DNA of 34,660 nucleotides. Origin: a virus. Of this stretch, positions 15,634 through 23,173 are shown piece by piece. The position numbers were made by a program, and so were the translations under genes. Numbering within the stretch: position 1 is the first letter of the stretch; each line of letters begins with the position of its first letter. Location of the stretch: positions 1 to 34,660 of the IMG/VR virus record IMGVR_UViG_3300043448_000247; one strand, 5' to 3'. The notes below the pieces were generated by a model. That model made no database searches. It saw only the letters and a list, made by a program, of their open reading frames with translations, and was not told the DNA's origin.

Positions 15634-16488
15634 TTAAGCCGCAGCCGCAGTGTCGCGGGCGGTGATCTTGACGATACCCTCGGCGTCAATCGCCACAGAC
15701 CCAGCAGAGAACAGGGCATTGACAAGCCAGCTGGTCTTCTCGGGGATGTAGTTGATCTCGGTGCGAGGAGCGATGCCTTCAGCGTAGCCAATTGCTTGGT
15801 TGTGGAAGGCGTACAGGGTACGGTCGTTAGAACCGTCGATGGGCAGGCCACCTTCAGAACGATCACCCAGCACATGGAACTGGAAGCCCATGAAGCTGTT
15901 GATCTCGCCCTGCACCAACGCCTTGACGGTGTTGAAGTCAGAGCTGGTCACCGAGGTCTGCTCCAGCATCGCAGCCAGGGAGTTGGCATGGATGATGATA
16001 TGGCGGCCATCGGACGGAACGTTTTTGGCGTTCAGGATCTTGGCAGCCTCGCGCAGCTTGGCGATGTTCATGTTGGTGTTAGCACCGCCGATGGAGTTGG
16101 CGACAGTGCCGGTGCCGGAGGCAGCCGCCAGCGCATCGAGGATCAGCTGATCCTGGCGACGGCCAATTGCTGCACCGACCACTTGGGCCAGTTCGCTACG
16201 CTCATCGAAGTTGACCTTCTGCTGCGAGAAGATGTCGCTGTACTCAGCGGCATTCCAGTCGCCCAGCGTGCAGGTCACGGTGGAGAAGCCGACGTTCATC
16301 GGCGTGACATCGGTCTGGGTCACGCGGGCAGTAGCCACGCCCTTGCCGACCTTGGGGAACTTAACGGTGGAGCCTTCGACGCCCCGACGCTGACGCACAG
16401 CGCCCACCAGCATTGCTTTGCCCTGGTAAGCCTGTTTGACCTCTGCGTCGAAGAGAGTGACAAAGGCGTTTGAGAGAGAAACGCTCAT
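15634..16488 (-). CDS. Major capsid protein (284 aa)
   Basis: The gene lies between scaffold and tail tube genes and is the first gene after a dedicated promoter. The protein (MSVSLSNAFVTLFDAEVKQAYQ, then GSTVKFPKVGKGVATARVTQ) has the N-arm and beta-rich E-loop character of HK97-fold capsid proteins. Around the middle are ERSELAQVVGAAIGRRQDQLILDAL (helical spine) and DGRHIIIHANSLAAMLEQ; the C-terminal SWLVNALFSAGSVAIDAEGIVKI resembles the closing A-domain strand of this capsid group. There is no N-terminal protease-cleaved delta domain of note. Length is short but within the range for small podoviruses. A GAGG site precedes ATG 16488, and the transcript would have an untranslated leader of about 130 bases. 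Confidence 0.88.
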   Translation of the reverse strand: MSVSLSNAFVTLFDAEVKQAYQGKAMLVGAVRQRRGVEGSTVKFPKVGKGVATARVTQTDVTPMNVGFSTVTCTLGDWNAAEYSDIFSQQKVNFDERSELAQVVGAAIGRRQDQLILDALAAASGTGTVANSIGGANTNMNIAKLREAAKILNAKNVPSDGRHIIIHANSLAAMLEQTSVTSSDFNTVKALVQGEINSFMGFQFHVLGDRSEGGLPIDGSNDRTLYAFHNQAIGYAEGIAPRTEINYIPEKTSWLVNALFSAGSVAIDAEGIVKITARDTAAAA

Positions 16489-16627
16489 TTGATTACCTCA
16501 TTCGGTTGTTGATCAGGGTTTGCGCGTCGGTGAGCCGGAGATCCGGGCCTGTGCTTGCTGGTTGCGCCAGCCAATCGTCAGCATCTCGCTGCGGTCAGGG
16601 TCACATTGCTGTGGGCCTTGGGCCTTG

Positions 16628-16654
16628 ATTGTAGGGAAAAAACTACGTTGTCAA
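16628..16654 (-). promoter_or_regulatory. Probable sigma70-type promoter for the major capsid gene
   Basis: On the minus strand a perfect -35 TTGACA (16654-16649) is followed after 15 bases by TACAAT (16633-16628). The spacer is two bases shorter than ideal and contains a T-run. The element sits about 20 bases downstream of a rho-independent terminator and ahead of the capsid gene. That position makes it persuasive despite the spacing. Confidence 0.65.
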
Positions 16655-16676
16655 TAGCCCCCGTTGCATTCTGGAC

Positions 16677-16706
16677 AAAAAAAGCCCCGGCGGGTTAGGC
16701 CGGGGC
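16677..16706 (-). terminator. Rho-independent terminator after the scaffold gene
   Basis: The 8-bp arms GCCCCGGC (16684-16691) and GCCGGGGC (16699-16706) enclose a 7-base loop. They are followed on the minus strand by seven T residues (A run 16677-16683). It lies 35 bases after the scaffold stop codon, reads in the direction of the leftward transcript and is a textbook intrinsic terminator. Confidence 0.9.
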
Positions 16707-16741
16707 GAGGTGGCAACTGCCTTGCGGCAGACCTTGGAGAC

Positions 16742-17515
16742 TCAGCTCATCACCTGGTTGAACAGGCGCTCGACCTTCTGCCGGTAGGCAGCGTCGGTCT
16801 TGTACTTTGGATCGGCCACCATGGCGTACAGTTCCTCCTTGGAGGGTGCGCCGTCGATGGGGGCTGACTCGATGGGCACCCGGCCCTCGTAGGCCTCGCG
16901 GATCTTGAGCAGGGCCTGCAGACCGCGGGCGGTGCCGCCCATGATCTTGAACTCCTCGAAGTCGTCCTTGCTCCAGACGCCCTTGTTGACCAGGCCCCTG
17001 GCCCAATCGACCATGCCGTTGATCATGGCGTTGGCGTTGGGGCCGAGCTTCTCCATCTCGACCTTGGGATCGACCATGTCATTGCCCAGGATCTCCTGAG
17101 CATTGGTCTGCAGGCGCTCAACCAGGTCATCGAACTGAGCCTGGTTTAGGCTGTTTTCCTTAGCCCAGCCGACGATGGTGTTTGCCATCGGGTTATCTGC
17201 GGAGTTCTCTCCGAACTTGCTGGTGTCGTACTTGCCGTCAGCAGGCGCGTTGTGTGCGCCCTTGCTGATCTTGCCGCGCAGGTCGCGCCATGACTTGGCC
17301 AGGCTCTCGTAGTCGGGCTTGCCGTCCTTGATGAAGTTCTCCGGCAGCCACTCGGGCGGGGCCTCCGGGGCAGCAGCTGGAGCTGCAGCTGCAGGGTCTG
17401 AAGCCTTGTGGGGGATCTCCGCTTTCTGCGGTTCTGCGGGTTTCGTGGGGTCTTCGACGGTGACCGAGTCCAATAGGCCGGTGTCGCCACCGGGTTGGTC
17501 GTTGGTGTCTGCCAT
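16742..17515 (-). CDS. Capsid assembly scaffolding protein (257 aa)
   Basis: An acidic, low-hydrophobicity protein with an Ala/Pro/Glu-rich disordered N-terminus (about 1-55) and the conserved scaffold phrase PEWLPENFIKDGKPDYESLAKSWRDL (about residues 54-80). It ends in a helical tail (YRQKVERLFNQVMS) of the kind that binds capsid subunits. The location between portal and capsid genes is the standard place for T7 gp9-like scaffolds. A terminator follows it directly, so its transcript ends before the capsid gene. The start ATG 17515 follows a GGAAG site. Confidence 0.88.
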   Translation of the reverse strand: MADTNDQPGGDTGLLDSVTVEDPTKPAEPQKAEIPHKASDPAAAAPAAAPEAPPEWLPENFIKDGKPDYESLAKSWRDLRGKISKGAHNAPADGKYDTSKFGENSADNPMANTIVGWAKENSLNQAQFDDLVERLQTNAQEILGNDMVDPKVEMEKLGPNANAMINGMVDWARGLVNKGVWSKDDFEEFKIMGGTARGLQALLKIREAYEGRVPIESAPIDGAPSKEELYAMVADPKYKTDAAYRQKVERLFNQVMS

Positions 17516-17518
17516 TGG

Positions 17519-17782
17519 TTAGAGCTTCCTTGCTTGGTTGATCCGCGCTATCAAGTCCCGCACCACGTTCCTCTGCCCCTCGGCAAAGAAGGCATGGGAG
17601 GGATCAGCACCCGGCACGGCGACGGGCACATCCACATACATCTCGCGCATCCACTCCAGCAACTTCTGGCCATCCTCGGTGCCGAACACCCGCAGGCACA
17701 GGCGCATCAGGTCTTCACGCTTTTGCGTGGCCTCGCGTCTGTCCTCGGTCTGGTCGGCGGCCTCCAGGTCTTCCCAGCTCAT
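17519..17782 (-). CDS. Bbp19-like small phage protein (87 aa)
   Basis: The sequence MRLCLRVFGTEDGQKLLEWM followed by a distal FFAEGQRNVVRDLIARINQA matches the pattern of the Bbp19-like family, small proteins encoded beside the portal gene in BPP-1-like podoviruses. It is helical, charged and soluble. It overlaps the end of the portal gene by four bases (ATGA). Its function in the family is unknown; a role in head or connector assembly is inferred from constant position. The family name is from memory of the motif, not from a search. Confidence 0.75.
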   Translation of the reverse strand: MSWEDLEAADQTEDRREATQKREDLMRLCLRVFGTEDGQKLLEWMREMYVDVPVAVPGADPSHAFFAEGQRNVVRDLIARINQARKL

Positions 17783-19386
17783 GCAGGCATCTCCTCAGCC
17801 GGGGCCATGGGTGCGCCACCGGCCTGGGCCTGTGCAACCATGGCCTGAGCCATGATCTGGTCTTGCTGGGCCTTCTGGGCCTCCTCCAGGATGACGGCCC
17901 GCTCCTCGCGGGTGTTGCGGACGGCCATGGGCACGCCCAGCTTCTCGCCCAGGTAGTCTGGCAGGGTGTCGGTCTTCAGGGCCACAGCGCCGTCTGCGCC
18001 GAAGCCCTGCATGATTTGGGCGTACTGCAGGATGGCCTGCACCTCGTCCATGGCCTGGGCCTGGGCCAGCGGGGCCTCGGGCACCACCTTGACCTCGAGG
18101 CCGTTGACCCGCAGCGGCATATCGATCAGGCCGCGCTCGTCCATGACCTCCAGGATCTTGGCCACCAGCGGAATCATGGTTTCGTTGATCAGGCGACCGA
18201 AGGCGCTGCCCAGGTTCTGCGACAGCTCCTTCATGCGCTCCACGATCTCGGTGGCCGAGCGGGCGCTCATGTTGTCCGGCGGCAGGGACTCGTCCAGCAG
18301 GATGCGCTTGACGTTGGAGCGCAGGTCATTGATCACCAGCTGGCTGACGTTGAAGTCGCCGGAGCGGGGCAGGGCGGCCAGGGCCGGGCCTTGCGGGCCG
18401 CCGTTGCGGGCCACCGGGATGATCGCGCCGGGGGCCAGCTTGACGGTGTTGGGGTTCAGCACCCCGTCGTCGGCAGCCGTGTAGACCCCAGAGACAGCCA
18501 GGCTGGCGTTCTTGAGCAGCAGCTCGATGGTCTTGTTCAGGGTCTTGATGTCGGGCAGGGCGGTGAGCAGCGGGCCGCGGCCATAGATCTCGCCGGCCAC
18601 CTTCATGTAGCGCGAGATCACCCAGGGGCTGGACTTGCGCCGGCGGTAGACGATCTCCTCTTTGCCGTGCTTGTAGATAACGTGGTAGCAGTAGTCGCCG
18701 CGCTTGGCGTCATAGATGGTGGCCTCGAGCAGCTCCACATCCTCGGTGGGCTTGTCCTGGATCAGGCGGGCCAGCTGGCCTTCAATCTTGGCATCCGGCC
18801 ATTGGCGCTGGATGGACTCGCCCTTCATGCGGATCTTGCGGTAGACGTTGTCCACCTGGCCGTTCGCGCCCTCCTCGTAGGTGACCAGGAACAGGGGCAC
18901 CGGGATGAAGTTGATGGGGCTGATGTCGTCACCAGGCTGCACCATCATGCAGGCGGTGCCCACGGCCAGGTCGAGCAGGAACTCGCCCATGGCGATGTCG
19001 AAGTTGCTCTGCCGCAGGACTGTGAACATCTTGTCGTTGTAGATCTCCAGCACGGCCTTGGCGGTGCCTTGGCGGTCAGCGGGGATGTCGCTGCCGGCAT
19101 CCAGGCGTGCCCACTTGCGCTGGGGCGGGAAGACCGCGGACTGCAGCCGGTTGGCGAATCGCTGGGTGGAGTTGATGGCGGTGGAGTCGAAGACCCGCGT
19201 CATCTTGTTCTTGCCGGTGTAGTTGCCCTCCCAGACTCCGTACAGCTGGCGCTGGGGCAGGGCGAACTCGTAGGCATCCATGTACAGCGCCTGGAACTCG
19301 TCCTTCTTCTTTTGGGCGATGTCCTGGCGCTTGACGATCTGCTCAGGGGTCAGGCGCATCCCGCCGGTCTTGTCTTTGTATTCCAT
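17779..19386 (-). CDS. Portal / head-to-tail connector protein (535 aa)
   Basis: A podoviral portal of the T7 gp8 family, forming the dodecameric channel through which DNA enters and leaves. Diagnostic segments are ALPQRQLYGVWEGNYTGKNK, RVFDSTAINSTQRFANRLQS, AVFPPQRKWARLDAG and a later RSATEIVERMKELSQNLGSAFGRL (stem helix region). Length is as expected (T7 gp8 is 536 aa). The C-terminal Gln/Ala-rich tail (AQAMVAQAQAGGAPMAPAEE) is probably the flexible barrel end. It follows a series of tiny genes and is translationally coupled to the Bbp19-like gene. Confidence 0.95.
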   Translation of the reverse strand: MEYKDKTGGMRLTPEQIVKRQDIAQKKKDEFQALYMDAYEFALPQRQLYGVWEGNYTGKNKMTRVFDSTAINSTQRFANRLQSAVFPPQRKWARLDAGSDIPADRQGTAKAVLEIYNDKMFTVLRQSNFDIAMGEFLLDLAVGTACMMVQPGDDISPINFIPVPLFLVTYEEGANGQVDNVYRKIRMKGESIQRQWPDAKIEGQLARLIQDKPTEDVELLEATIYDAKRGDYCYHVIYKHGKEEIVYRRRKSSPWVISRYMKVAGEIYGRGPLLTALPDIKTLNKTIELLLKNASLAVSGVYTAADDGVLNPNTVKLAPGAIIPVARNGGPQGPALAALPRSGDFNVSQLVINDLRSNVKRILLDESLPPDNMSARSATEIVERMKELSQNLGSAFGRLINETMIPLVAKILEVMDERGLIDMPLRVNGLEVKVVPEAPLAQAQAMDEVQAILQYAQIMQGFGADGAVALKTDTLPDYLGEKLGVPMAVRNTREERAVILEEAQKAQQDQIMAQAMVAQAQAGGAPMAPAEEMPA

Positions 19387-19393
19387 GATTCAA

Positions 19394-19717
19394 TCAGTCC
19401 TTCTGAGCTTTGTACTTGGCCAGCAAGTTGCGGCCCTTGGCGGCCAGGCGTGCAGCAGCTGCAGTGGTGCGCGGGGCAGGCTCGCCCCAGGCACGCGCTG
19501 CCAGCGCCAGGCGCGTCGGCTCGCCGTTGTCCTTGACCAGCGGGCCGCTTGGGTCGGTGTAGAAGCGAGTCAGGAATGACCCCTTGCGGCGGGCACGCTC
19601 ACCCGACGGGCTGGACTCCTTCACGCCGGGCTGCAGGTTCTTGCTCTCGCCCGTGCGCTCGTAGTGCCGCCGACCGGCCTCGGTCAGTCCACCCTCGGGG
19701 TCTTTGAGCCTGCTCAC
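19394..19717 (-). CDS. Small DUF6321-like protein (107 aa)
   Basis: The conserved stretch SRLKDPEGGLTEAGRRHYER, then NLQPGVK and a later RRKGSFLTRFYTDPSGPL, matches a small family of phage and prophage proteins (DUF6321-like, from memory). It is very basic with no membrane segment, so it could bind DNA or RNA; no function is known. I place the start at GTG 19717, which gives a GTGA four-base overlap with the upstream stop, rather than an ATG further upstream that would overrun the preceding gene. It belongs to a run of four tiny genes before the portal. Confidence 0.7.
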   Translation of the reverse strand: MSRLKDPEGGLTEAGRRHYERTGESKNLQPGVKESSPSGERARRKGSFLTRFYTDPSGPLVKDNGEPTRLALAARAWGEPAPRTTAAAARLAAKGRNLLAKYKAQKD

Positions 19718-19881
19718 TTTTTGGCCTTGGCTGCCGCCATGTTGTCGATCAGGTTGGGATAGGGGCGACCGGCCTTCTGCGCCCGGCGCATGGCCATGCG
19801 CTTTTGCGCGTCTGACAGCTCCCGGGGCTTGCCCAGATCCTTTGGCCGGGGCTTCTCCCAAACTTCTTTACCTTCCATCAT
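19714..19881 (-). CDS. Small basic protein (55 aa), unknown
   Basis: It starts at ATG 19881 (ATGA overlap with the upstream stop) and ends at 19714 where the next gene begins at GTGA. The product, MMEGKEVWEKPRPKDLGKPR followed by ELSDAQKRMAMRRAQKAGRP, is highly basic with a central helix and ends with the sequence AAAKAKK. It contains no recognised domain. A nucleic-acid-binding role is possible from charge. Its reality is supported by perfect coupling on both sides and by the absence of any other good frame here. Confidence 0.65.
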   Translation of the reverse strand: MMEGKEVWEKPRPKDLGKPRELSDAQKRMAMRRAQKAGRPYPNLIDNMAAAKAKK

Positions 19882-20051
19882 TCGTCCTCCTCTTTGAGCA
19901 GGTACTCGGCCAGCAGCTGGCGCTCCATGCGCGTAAGCGTCAGGTTCTTCTTGAGCTTCTTGCCCAGGGCCACCTTCTGCTCGTCTTCAAGCTCAGGCTT
20001 TTCCATCGGCTTGTCTTCGCCGTTCTTCTCGATCTCGATCTCGATCTTCAT
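19878..20051 (-). CDS. Small charged helical protein (57 aa), unknown
   Basis: It begins MKIEIEIEKNGEDKPMEKPE at ATG 20051 (ATGA overlap) and stops at 19878, overlapping the next start. It is strongly charged, with acidic N-terminal and basic central parts (GKKLKKNLTLTRMERQLLAE) and is predicted helical. No family is recognised. As part of the coupled micro-gene series between the coiled-coil proteins and the portal it may act in head assembly, but this is only context. Confidence 0.6.
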   Translation of the reverse strand: MKIEIEIEKNGEDKPMEKPELEDEQKVALGKKLKKNLTLTRMERQLLAEYLLKEEDE

Positions 20052-20215
20052 GCGTAGGCCTCCTTCATCAGGCCACCCTTGCGCTTGGAGCGCGAGCGGC
20101 GCTGCTCAGACAGAGCGATGGCAATGGCCTGCTTGCGGTCGGTGACCTTCTGGCCGGAGCTGGACTCCAGCTTGCCCTGCTTGTACTCACGCATGACCTT
20201 TTCAACTTTGTCCAT
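20048..20215 (-). CDS. Small DUF6496-like basic protein (55 aa)
   Basis: The product MDKVEKVMREYKQGKLESSS then GQKVTDRKQAIAIALSEQRR is a near-perfect match to a common small phage motif (VMREYKxGxLxSSSGxxVxxRKQAIAIALSE, DUF6496-like). The family occurs in many phages and bacteria and has no known role; its strongly basic tail suggests nucleic-acid binding. The ATG at 20215 overlaps the preceding gene by 14 bases in another frame, while longer in-frame extensions upstream are non-coding in character. Confidence 0.8.
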   Translation of the reverse strand: MDKVEKVMREYKQGKLESSSGQKVTDRKQAIAIALSEQRRSRSKRKGGLMKEAYA

Positions 20216-20792
20216 TGCTACCTCCCAACATAGTGCGAGTGCTGCGGCGCGTGGCCTGCAGGCGTGCGGCGCGGCGCTCACCGACCTCGCGCTGCATCGT
20301 CTGGCCCAGCTGGCTGCGCCTTGCTTCAAACTGTTCGCCGCCCTGGAACTGCTCGACCTGCGGGGCCATCGGCACATCCGGCGCAGTCGGTGCTTTCTCG
20401 GTGAACGTGGGCACGGGCTTGGGTTCGTAATAGGTGAACTTCTCGGTCTTGGTTTTGCCGTACCAAGTGCGGTAAGACGTTTCACCCTGGCGCTCCACCA
20501 CGGGATCCTTCTCCAACTCGGCCAGCTGCTGGCGATACGCCTCCAGCTTGGCGTTGTAGTCGGCCAGGGCAGCCTGGTACTGGGGATTGGCCACCTGCTG
20601 GTACTGTTGCATGGCCGCCTCAAACGGTGCCATCTGCTCGCTCACGCGGCCCTGGTACTGCGCGAAGTTCCTCGAATAGTCCTCGGTCAGCGCGGCGATC
20701 TGCGACTTGTACTCATTGGCCAGGCGATCCAGGCCGCCGGTGCGGCGCGACAGGCGGGCCAGGTTGACCTGTGTGGGGCGTATTGTGGCCAT
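20202..20792 (-). CDS. Coiled-coil structural protein (196 aa), unknown
   Basis: Residues about 15-105 form a long heptad-like helix rich in Gln, Ala and Tyr (e.g. QYQQVANPQYQAALADYNAK). This is followed by a Pro-rich linker (PTFTEKAPTAPDVPMAP) and a basic C-terminus ending ARLQATRRSTRTMLGGSNG. It overlaps the previous gene by one base and is paired with another coiled-coil protein. Such pairs upstream of podoviral portal genes are common and uncharacterised; a virion or assembly role is inferred. Not an enzyme by any visible motif. Confidence 0.7.
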   Translation of the reverse strand: MATIRPTQVNLARLSRRTGGLDRLANEYKSQIAALTEDYSRNFAQYQGRVSEQMAPFEAAMQQYQQVANPQYQAALADYNAKLEAYRQQLAELEKDPVVERQGETSYRTWYGKTKTEKFTYYEPKPVPTFTEKAPTAPDVPMAPQVEQFQGGEQFEARRSQLGQTMQREVGERRAARLQATRRSTRTMLGGSNGQS

Positions 20793-21238
20793 TACTGCAA
20801 CATCCCCGAGGAGCCGCCCAGGTTCATGCCGACGCCCAGCTCGGCATCCATGCGCTCACCAGACAGCAGCGAGCGGCGGCCCCCGCGGGTGCGGGCACGC
20901 AGGGCAGAGGCCTCGGAGGCCGCGGCCTTGCGGCGCTCCTCATCGGCGGCGGCCTGGACTTCGCGGGCCTTCTGTTCCATGGCCAGCTTGTTGTCGCGGT
21001 AGGTCTGCGCCTGCAGATCGAACTGCTGGCGGGCAAGATCAGCCTGCTGCTGCAGCGAGGTGGCCTGCTGGGCGTAGGCCTGCGTCTGGCGGGAGATCTC
21101 CTCGCGCATCCGCGTGGCATCGGCGGCCTGTTGTGCTAACGCCGCACGCTGATCTGCTGATGCCTGCTGTCGGCTCTTCTTGGCCTGGTAGGCGCTGACG
21201 CCCGCCGAAGCGATGATCGCTGCTGCAATCCACGGCAT
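20792..21238 (-). CDS. Membrane-anchored coiled-coil protein (148 aa), possible virion component
   Basis: The N-terminus MPWIAAAIIASAGVSAYQAK is a short hydrophobic helix followed by basic residues, resembling an anchor. Residues 25-105 are an Ala/Gln/Arg coiled coil. The C-terminus RARTRGGRRSLLSGERMD is a phrase I recognise as recurrent in small podoviral proteins encoded between terminase and portal. A GGAGAG site precedes ATG 21238. A role in assembly or ejection is possible; the function is unknown. Confidence 0.7.
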   Translation of the reverse strand: MPWIAAAIIASAGVSAYQAKKSRQQASADQRAALAQQAADATRMREEISRQTQAYAQQATSLQQQADLARQQFDLQAQTYRDNKLAMEQKAREVQAAADEERRKAAASEASALRARTRGGRRSLLSGERMDAELGVGMNLGGSSGMLQ

Positions 21239-21240
21239 AG

Positions 21241-21630
21241 TTACTCTCCAATCAAAACTTCATCCACCTTGTCCGGGTCTGTCTCGTCAGTCGCGTGAAC
21301 ACAGAACCAGACGCTGTCCTCTAGGGCCACGATGTTGTGATGCTTGCCAGCCTGGATGCACAGGCAAGCCGGGGCCTTGTATTCCTGCTCAACACCGTCA
21401 ACCGTTACCAGCACCCGACCGCTAGCCAGAATGCTCAGGTGATCGTAGGTATGGGCGTGCGTCACCGCGTAGTGCCCGCTGGGCAAGTGCATCTGCTTGG
21501 CGTACACGCCCGCCGAGAAGTGATGCACCACACCCAGGTCGATGTCGATACTCATACCAATAGATTCTATTGGGGGCTGTACAAGATGCAAGCTGTCCGA
21601 TGGCGCAGTGACATCACCCTGAGAAGACAT
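21241..21630 (-). CDS. Cupin-fold protein (129 aa)
   Basis: The central stretch contains HYAVTHAHTYDHLSILASGR and VLVTVDGVEQEYKAPACLCI, followed by QAGKHHNIVALEDSVWFCVH. This gives the two-motif cupin pattern: a first histidine cluster (HAHxYDH), an alternating beta structure ending in G, then a second G..HH motif. The histidines could bind a metal ion. Members in phages have no settled role; sugar-nucleotide or small-molecule binding are possibilities. It overlaps the end of terL by 17 bases and precedes the coiled-coil head genes. A second in-frame ATG lies at 21555 just past a perfect palindrome, but the upstream start is preferred because it has an AGGAC site. Confidence 0.85.
   Translation of the reverse strand: MSSQGDVTAPSDSLHLVQPPIESIGMSIDIDLGVVHHFSAGVYAKQMHLPSGHYAVTHAHTYDHLSILASGRVLVTVDGVEQEYKAPACLCIQAGKHHNIVALEDSVWFCVHATDETDPDKVDEVLIGE
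21557..21573. repeat. Perfect 17-bp palindrome within the cupin gene
   Basis: CCAATAGATTCTATTGG has 8-bp arms around one base. It is AT-rich in a GC-rich neighbourhood and ends two bases before an in-frame ATG. It could be a protein-binding site, but it also encodes PIESIG in the cupin frame. Confidence 0.5.
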
Positions 21631-23173
21631 CGAAGTCCTGCTTCATTATCACGGTCTGGTTCATGGGCCTGCCGCCGAGGCTGGGAGTGCGGGTCATGCG
21701 GTTGTACTCGCCGCCGCCGAGCATCAGGTAGCCGAAGGAGTCACCGATGTGGGAATGCTCGTTCTTGTTGGGCGCATCCCTGAATCGCTCCTGGCCAGAG
21801 CCGACAGACACGCGCTTAAAATGGTAGCCGCCGCCCAGCGCCTTGCGGAGGAGCTTGCATTGCCTGTTGACGATCAGCCCCGGCTTGCCGGCGATCAGGC
21901 GCTGCATGGGGGCTGCAGCTGCTTCTCGGCGCACCTTGAAGTCGTTGCTGGCCGTCGGCTGCGCCCGTAGCCCCAGGGTTCGCAAGAAGTCGAAGCTGGT
22001 GACCTCGTAGATCGCATCCCGGGCCATGCCGGCGGGGTCGCCCCACAGCAGTACCTGGTGGTTGGGGTAGTGCTGGTTGAGCAGGGCCAGCAGCTCCAGG
22101 CCGAACCGCTCCAGGCCCATGTCGAAGGTGACGATCTCCTTGTGGATGACCCAGCGGCCATTGGGCAGGCGCTGTCCGATGGTGGCTGCGGGCGTCAGGC
22201 CGAAGTCCAGGCCGATCTGGATGGGCACGGTGGGATCCACCTCGGTGTCGCCGGACATGGTGCTGTCCTCGTACTCGGGCCAAACGGGGCGGCCTTCCTG
22301 GACGTAGGTGTACAAGCCCCCGGCGTAGCAGCGGATCCAGTCGAGGTTCTTGCCCAGCAGCATCTGCGGGTAGTAGCCCGCGGGCAGGTTGTTGATGTTC
22401 TCGGCCTTGGGGTTGACCTTCCACCACTTGCCGGCGCTGTAGACATGGTCGTTGGCCTCGGGGTTGTCCGGCAGGGTGTCGGGGTCTGCCTCCATCACAC
22501 CGCCTGGCTGCTTCCAGAACTTCCAGGCATACGGGCCGGACATCTTTTCCTTCTCGGCCATGTTGTGCCACCAATGGTCATCGTCCATCGGGTTGGTGTC
22601 CATCCAGATGCCGTGCCAGGTAGCGCCCCCGTCGCGCTTGGTCGGGTAGCGACCGACCCGGTGGGTCAGGCCGTCGATCACCGCCTTCGGTAATTCTCGG
22701 GCCTCGTTGACCCAGGCCCCGGTCAGCTCGAGCGACAGGAGCTTCCTGACGTCCTTGGGCTGGTCAAGGGCCAGGAAGATGACCTCGCAGTCGATGCCTG
22801 CAGCGCCATCACGGGCCGGCAGCCGGATGTGGTGGGTGATGGGTGGCGTCCACAGCATCGGGCCGAAGGTGGCTTCGGGGAACAGATCCAGCCAGGTCTT
22901 GATGGTGGTGGTCTTCAGCATCGGGTAGCTGTTCCTGACCACCGCCCAGCGTGAATAGCGGATGTTGTCGATGGGGCTGGGCTTTTGCTGGACAGCCTTG
23001 ATGAAGATCTTGGACGCGCACCCGTAGGACTTGCCCGACCCAACCGGCCCCATGATGCCCTGCACGAAGGCGTTGGACTGGATGAAGTCGTAGATGACCG
23101 GGGACTTGCTGAAGTCCAGGCGCAGGCCAGACATGGCCACGGCCTTGTCACTTTGTTCTTTTGTTCTTGCCAT
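21614..23173 (-). CDS. terL: Terminase large subunit (519 aa)
   Basis: The DNA-packaging motor ATPase and nuclease. Walker A is GPVGSGKS at residues 42-49. The LTGAWVNEAREL segment supplies the Walker B/catalytic acid, and DTNPMDDDHWW follows in the ATPase domain. The nuclease (RNase H-like) domain begins with IQIGLDFGLTPAATI and continues with LLWGDPAGMARDA and HSHIGDSFGYLML, the expected acidic residues. Full length for the family. The gene overlaps a small upstream gene by 26 bases, and two small genes separate it from the small terminase subunit. ATG 23173 has only a weak site, so an internal ATG at 23134 is a possible alternative. Confidence 0.96.
   Translation of the reverse strand: MARTKEQSDKAVAMSGLRLDFSKSPVIYDFIQSNAFVQGIMGPVGSGKSYGCASKIFIKAVQQKPSPIDNIRYSRWAVVRNSYPMLKTTTIKTWLDLFPEATFGPMLWTPPITHHIRLPARDGAAGIDCEVIFLALDQPKDVRKLLSLELTGAWVNEARELPKAVIDGLTHRVGRYPTKRDGGATWHGIWMDTNPMDDDHWWHNMAEKEKMSGPYAWKFWKQPGGVMEADPDTLPDNPEANDHVYSAGKWWKVNPKAENINNLPAGYYPQMLLGKNLDWIRCYAGGLYTYVQEGRPVWPEYEDSTMSGDTEVDPTVPIQIGLDFGLTPAATIGQRLPNGRWVIHKEIVTFDMGLERFGLELLALLNQHYPNHQVLLWGDPAGMARDAIYEVTSFDFLRTLGLRAQPTASNDFKVRREAAAAPMQRLIAGKPGLIVNRQCKLLRKALGGGYHFKRVSVGSGQERFRDAPNKNEHSHIGDSFGYLMLGGGEYNRMTRTPSLGGRPMNQTVIMKQDFDVFSG

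Noticed and set aside
17863-19536. 557-codon plus-strand ORF opposite the portal gene
   Set aside because: Antisense shadow of a well-supported portal gene in GC-rich DNA; its product is a His/Leu/Gly/Val-rich string with no fold or ribosome site.
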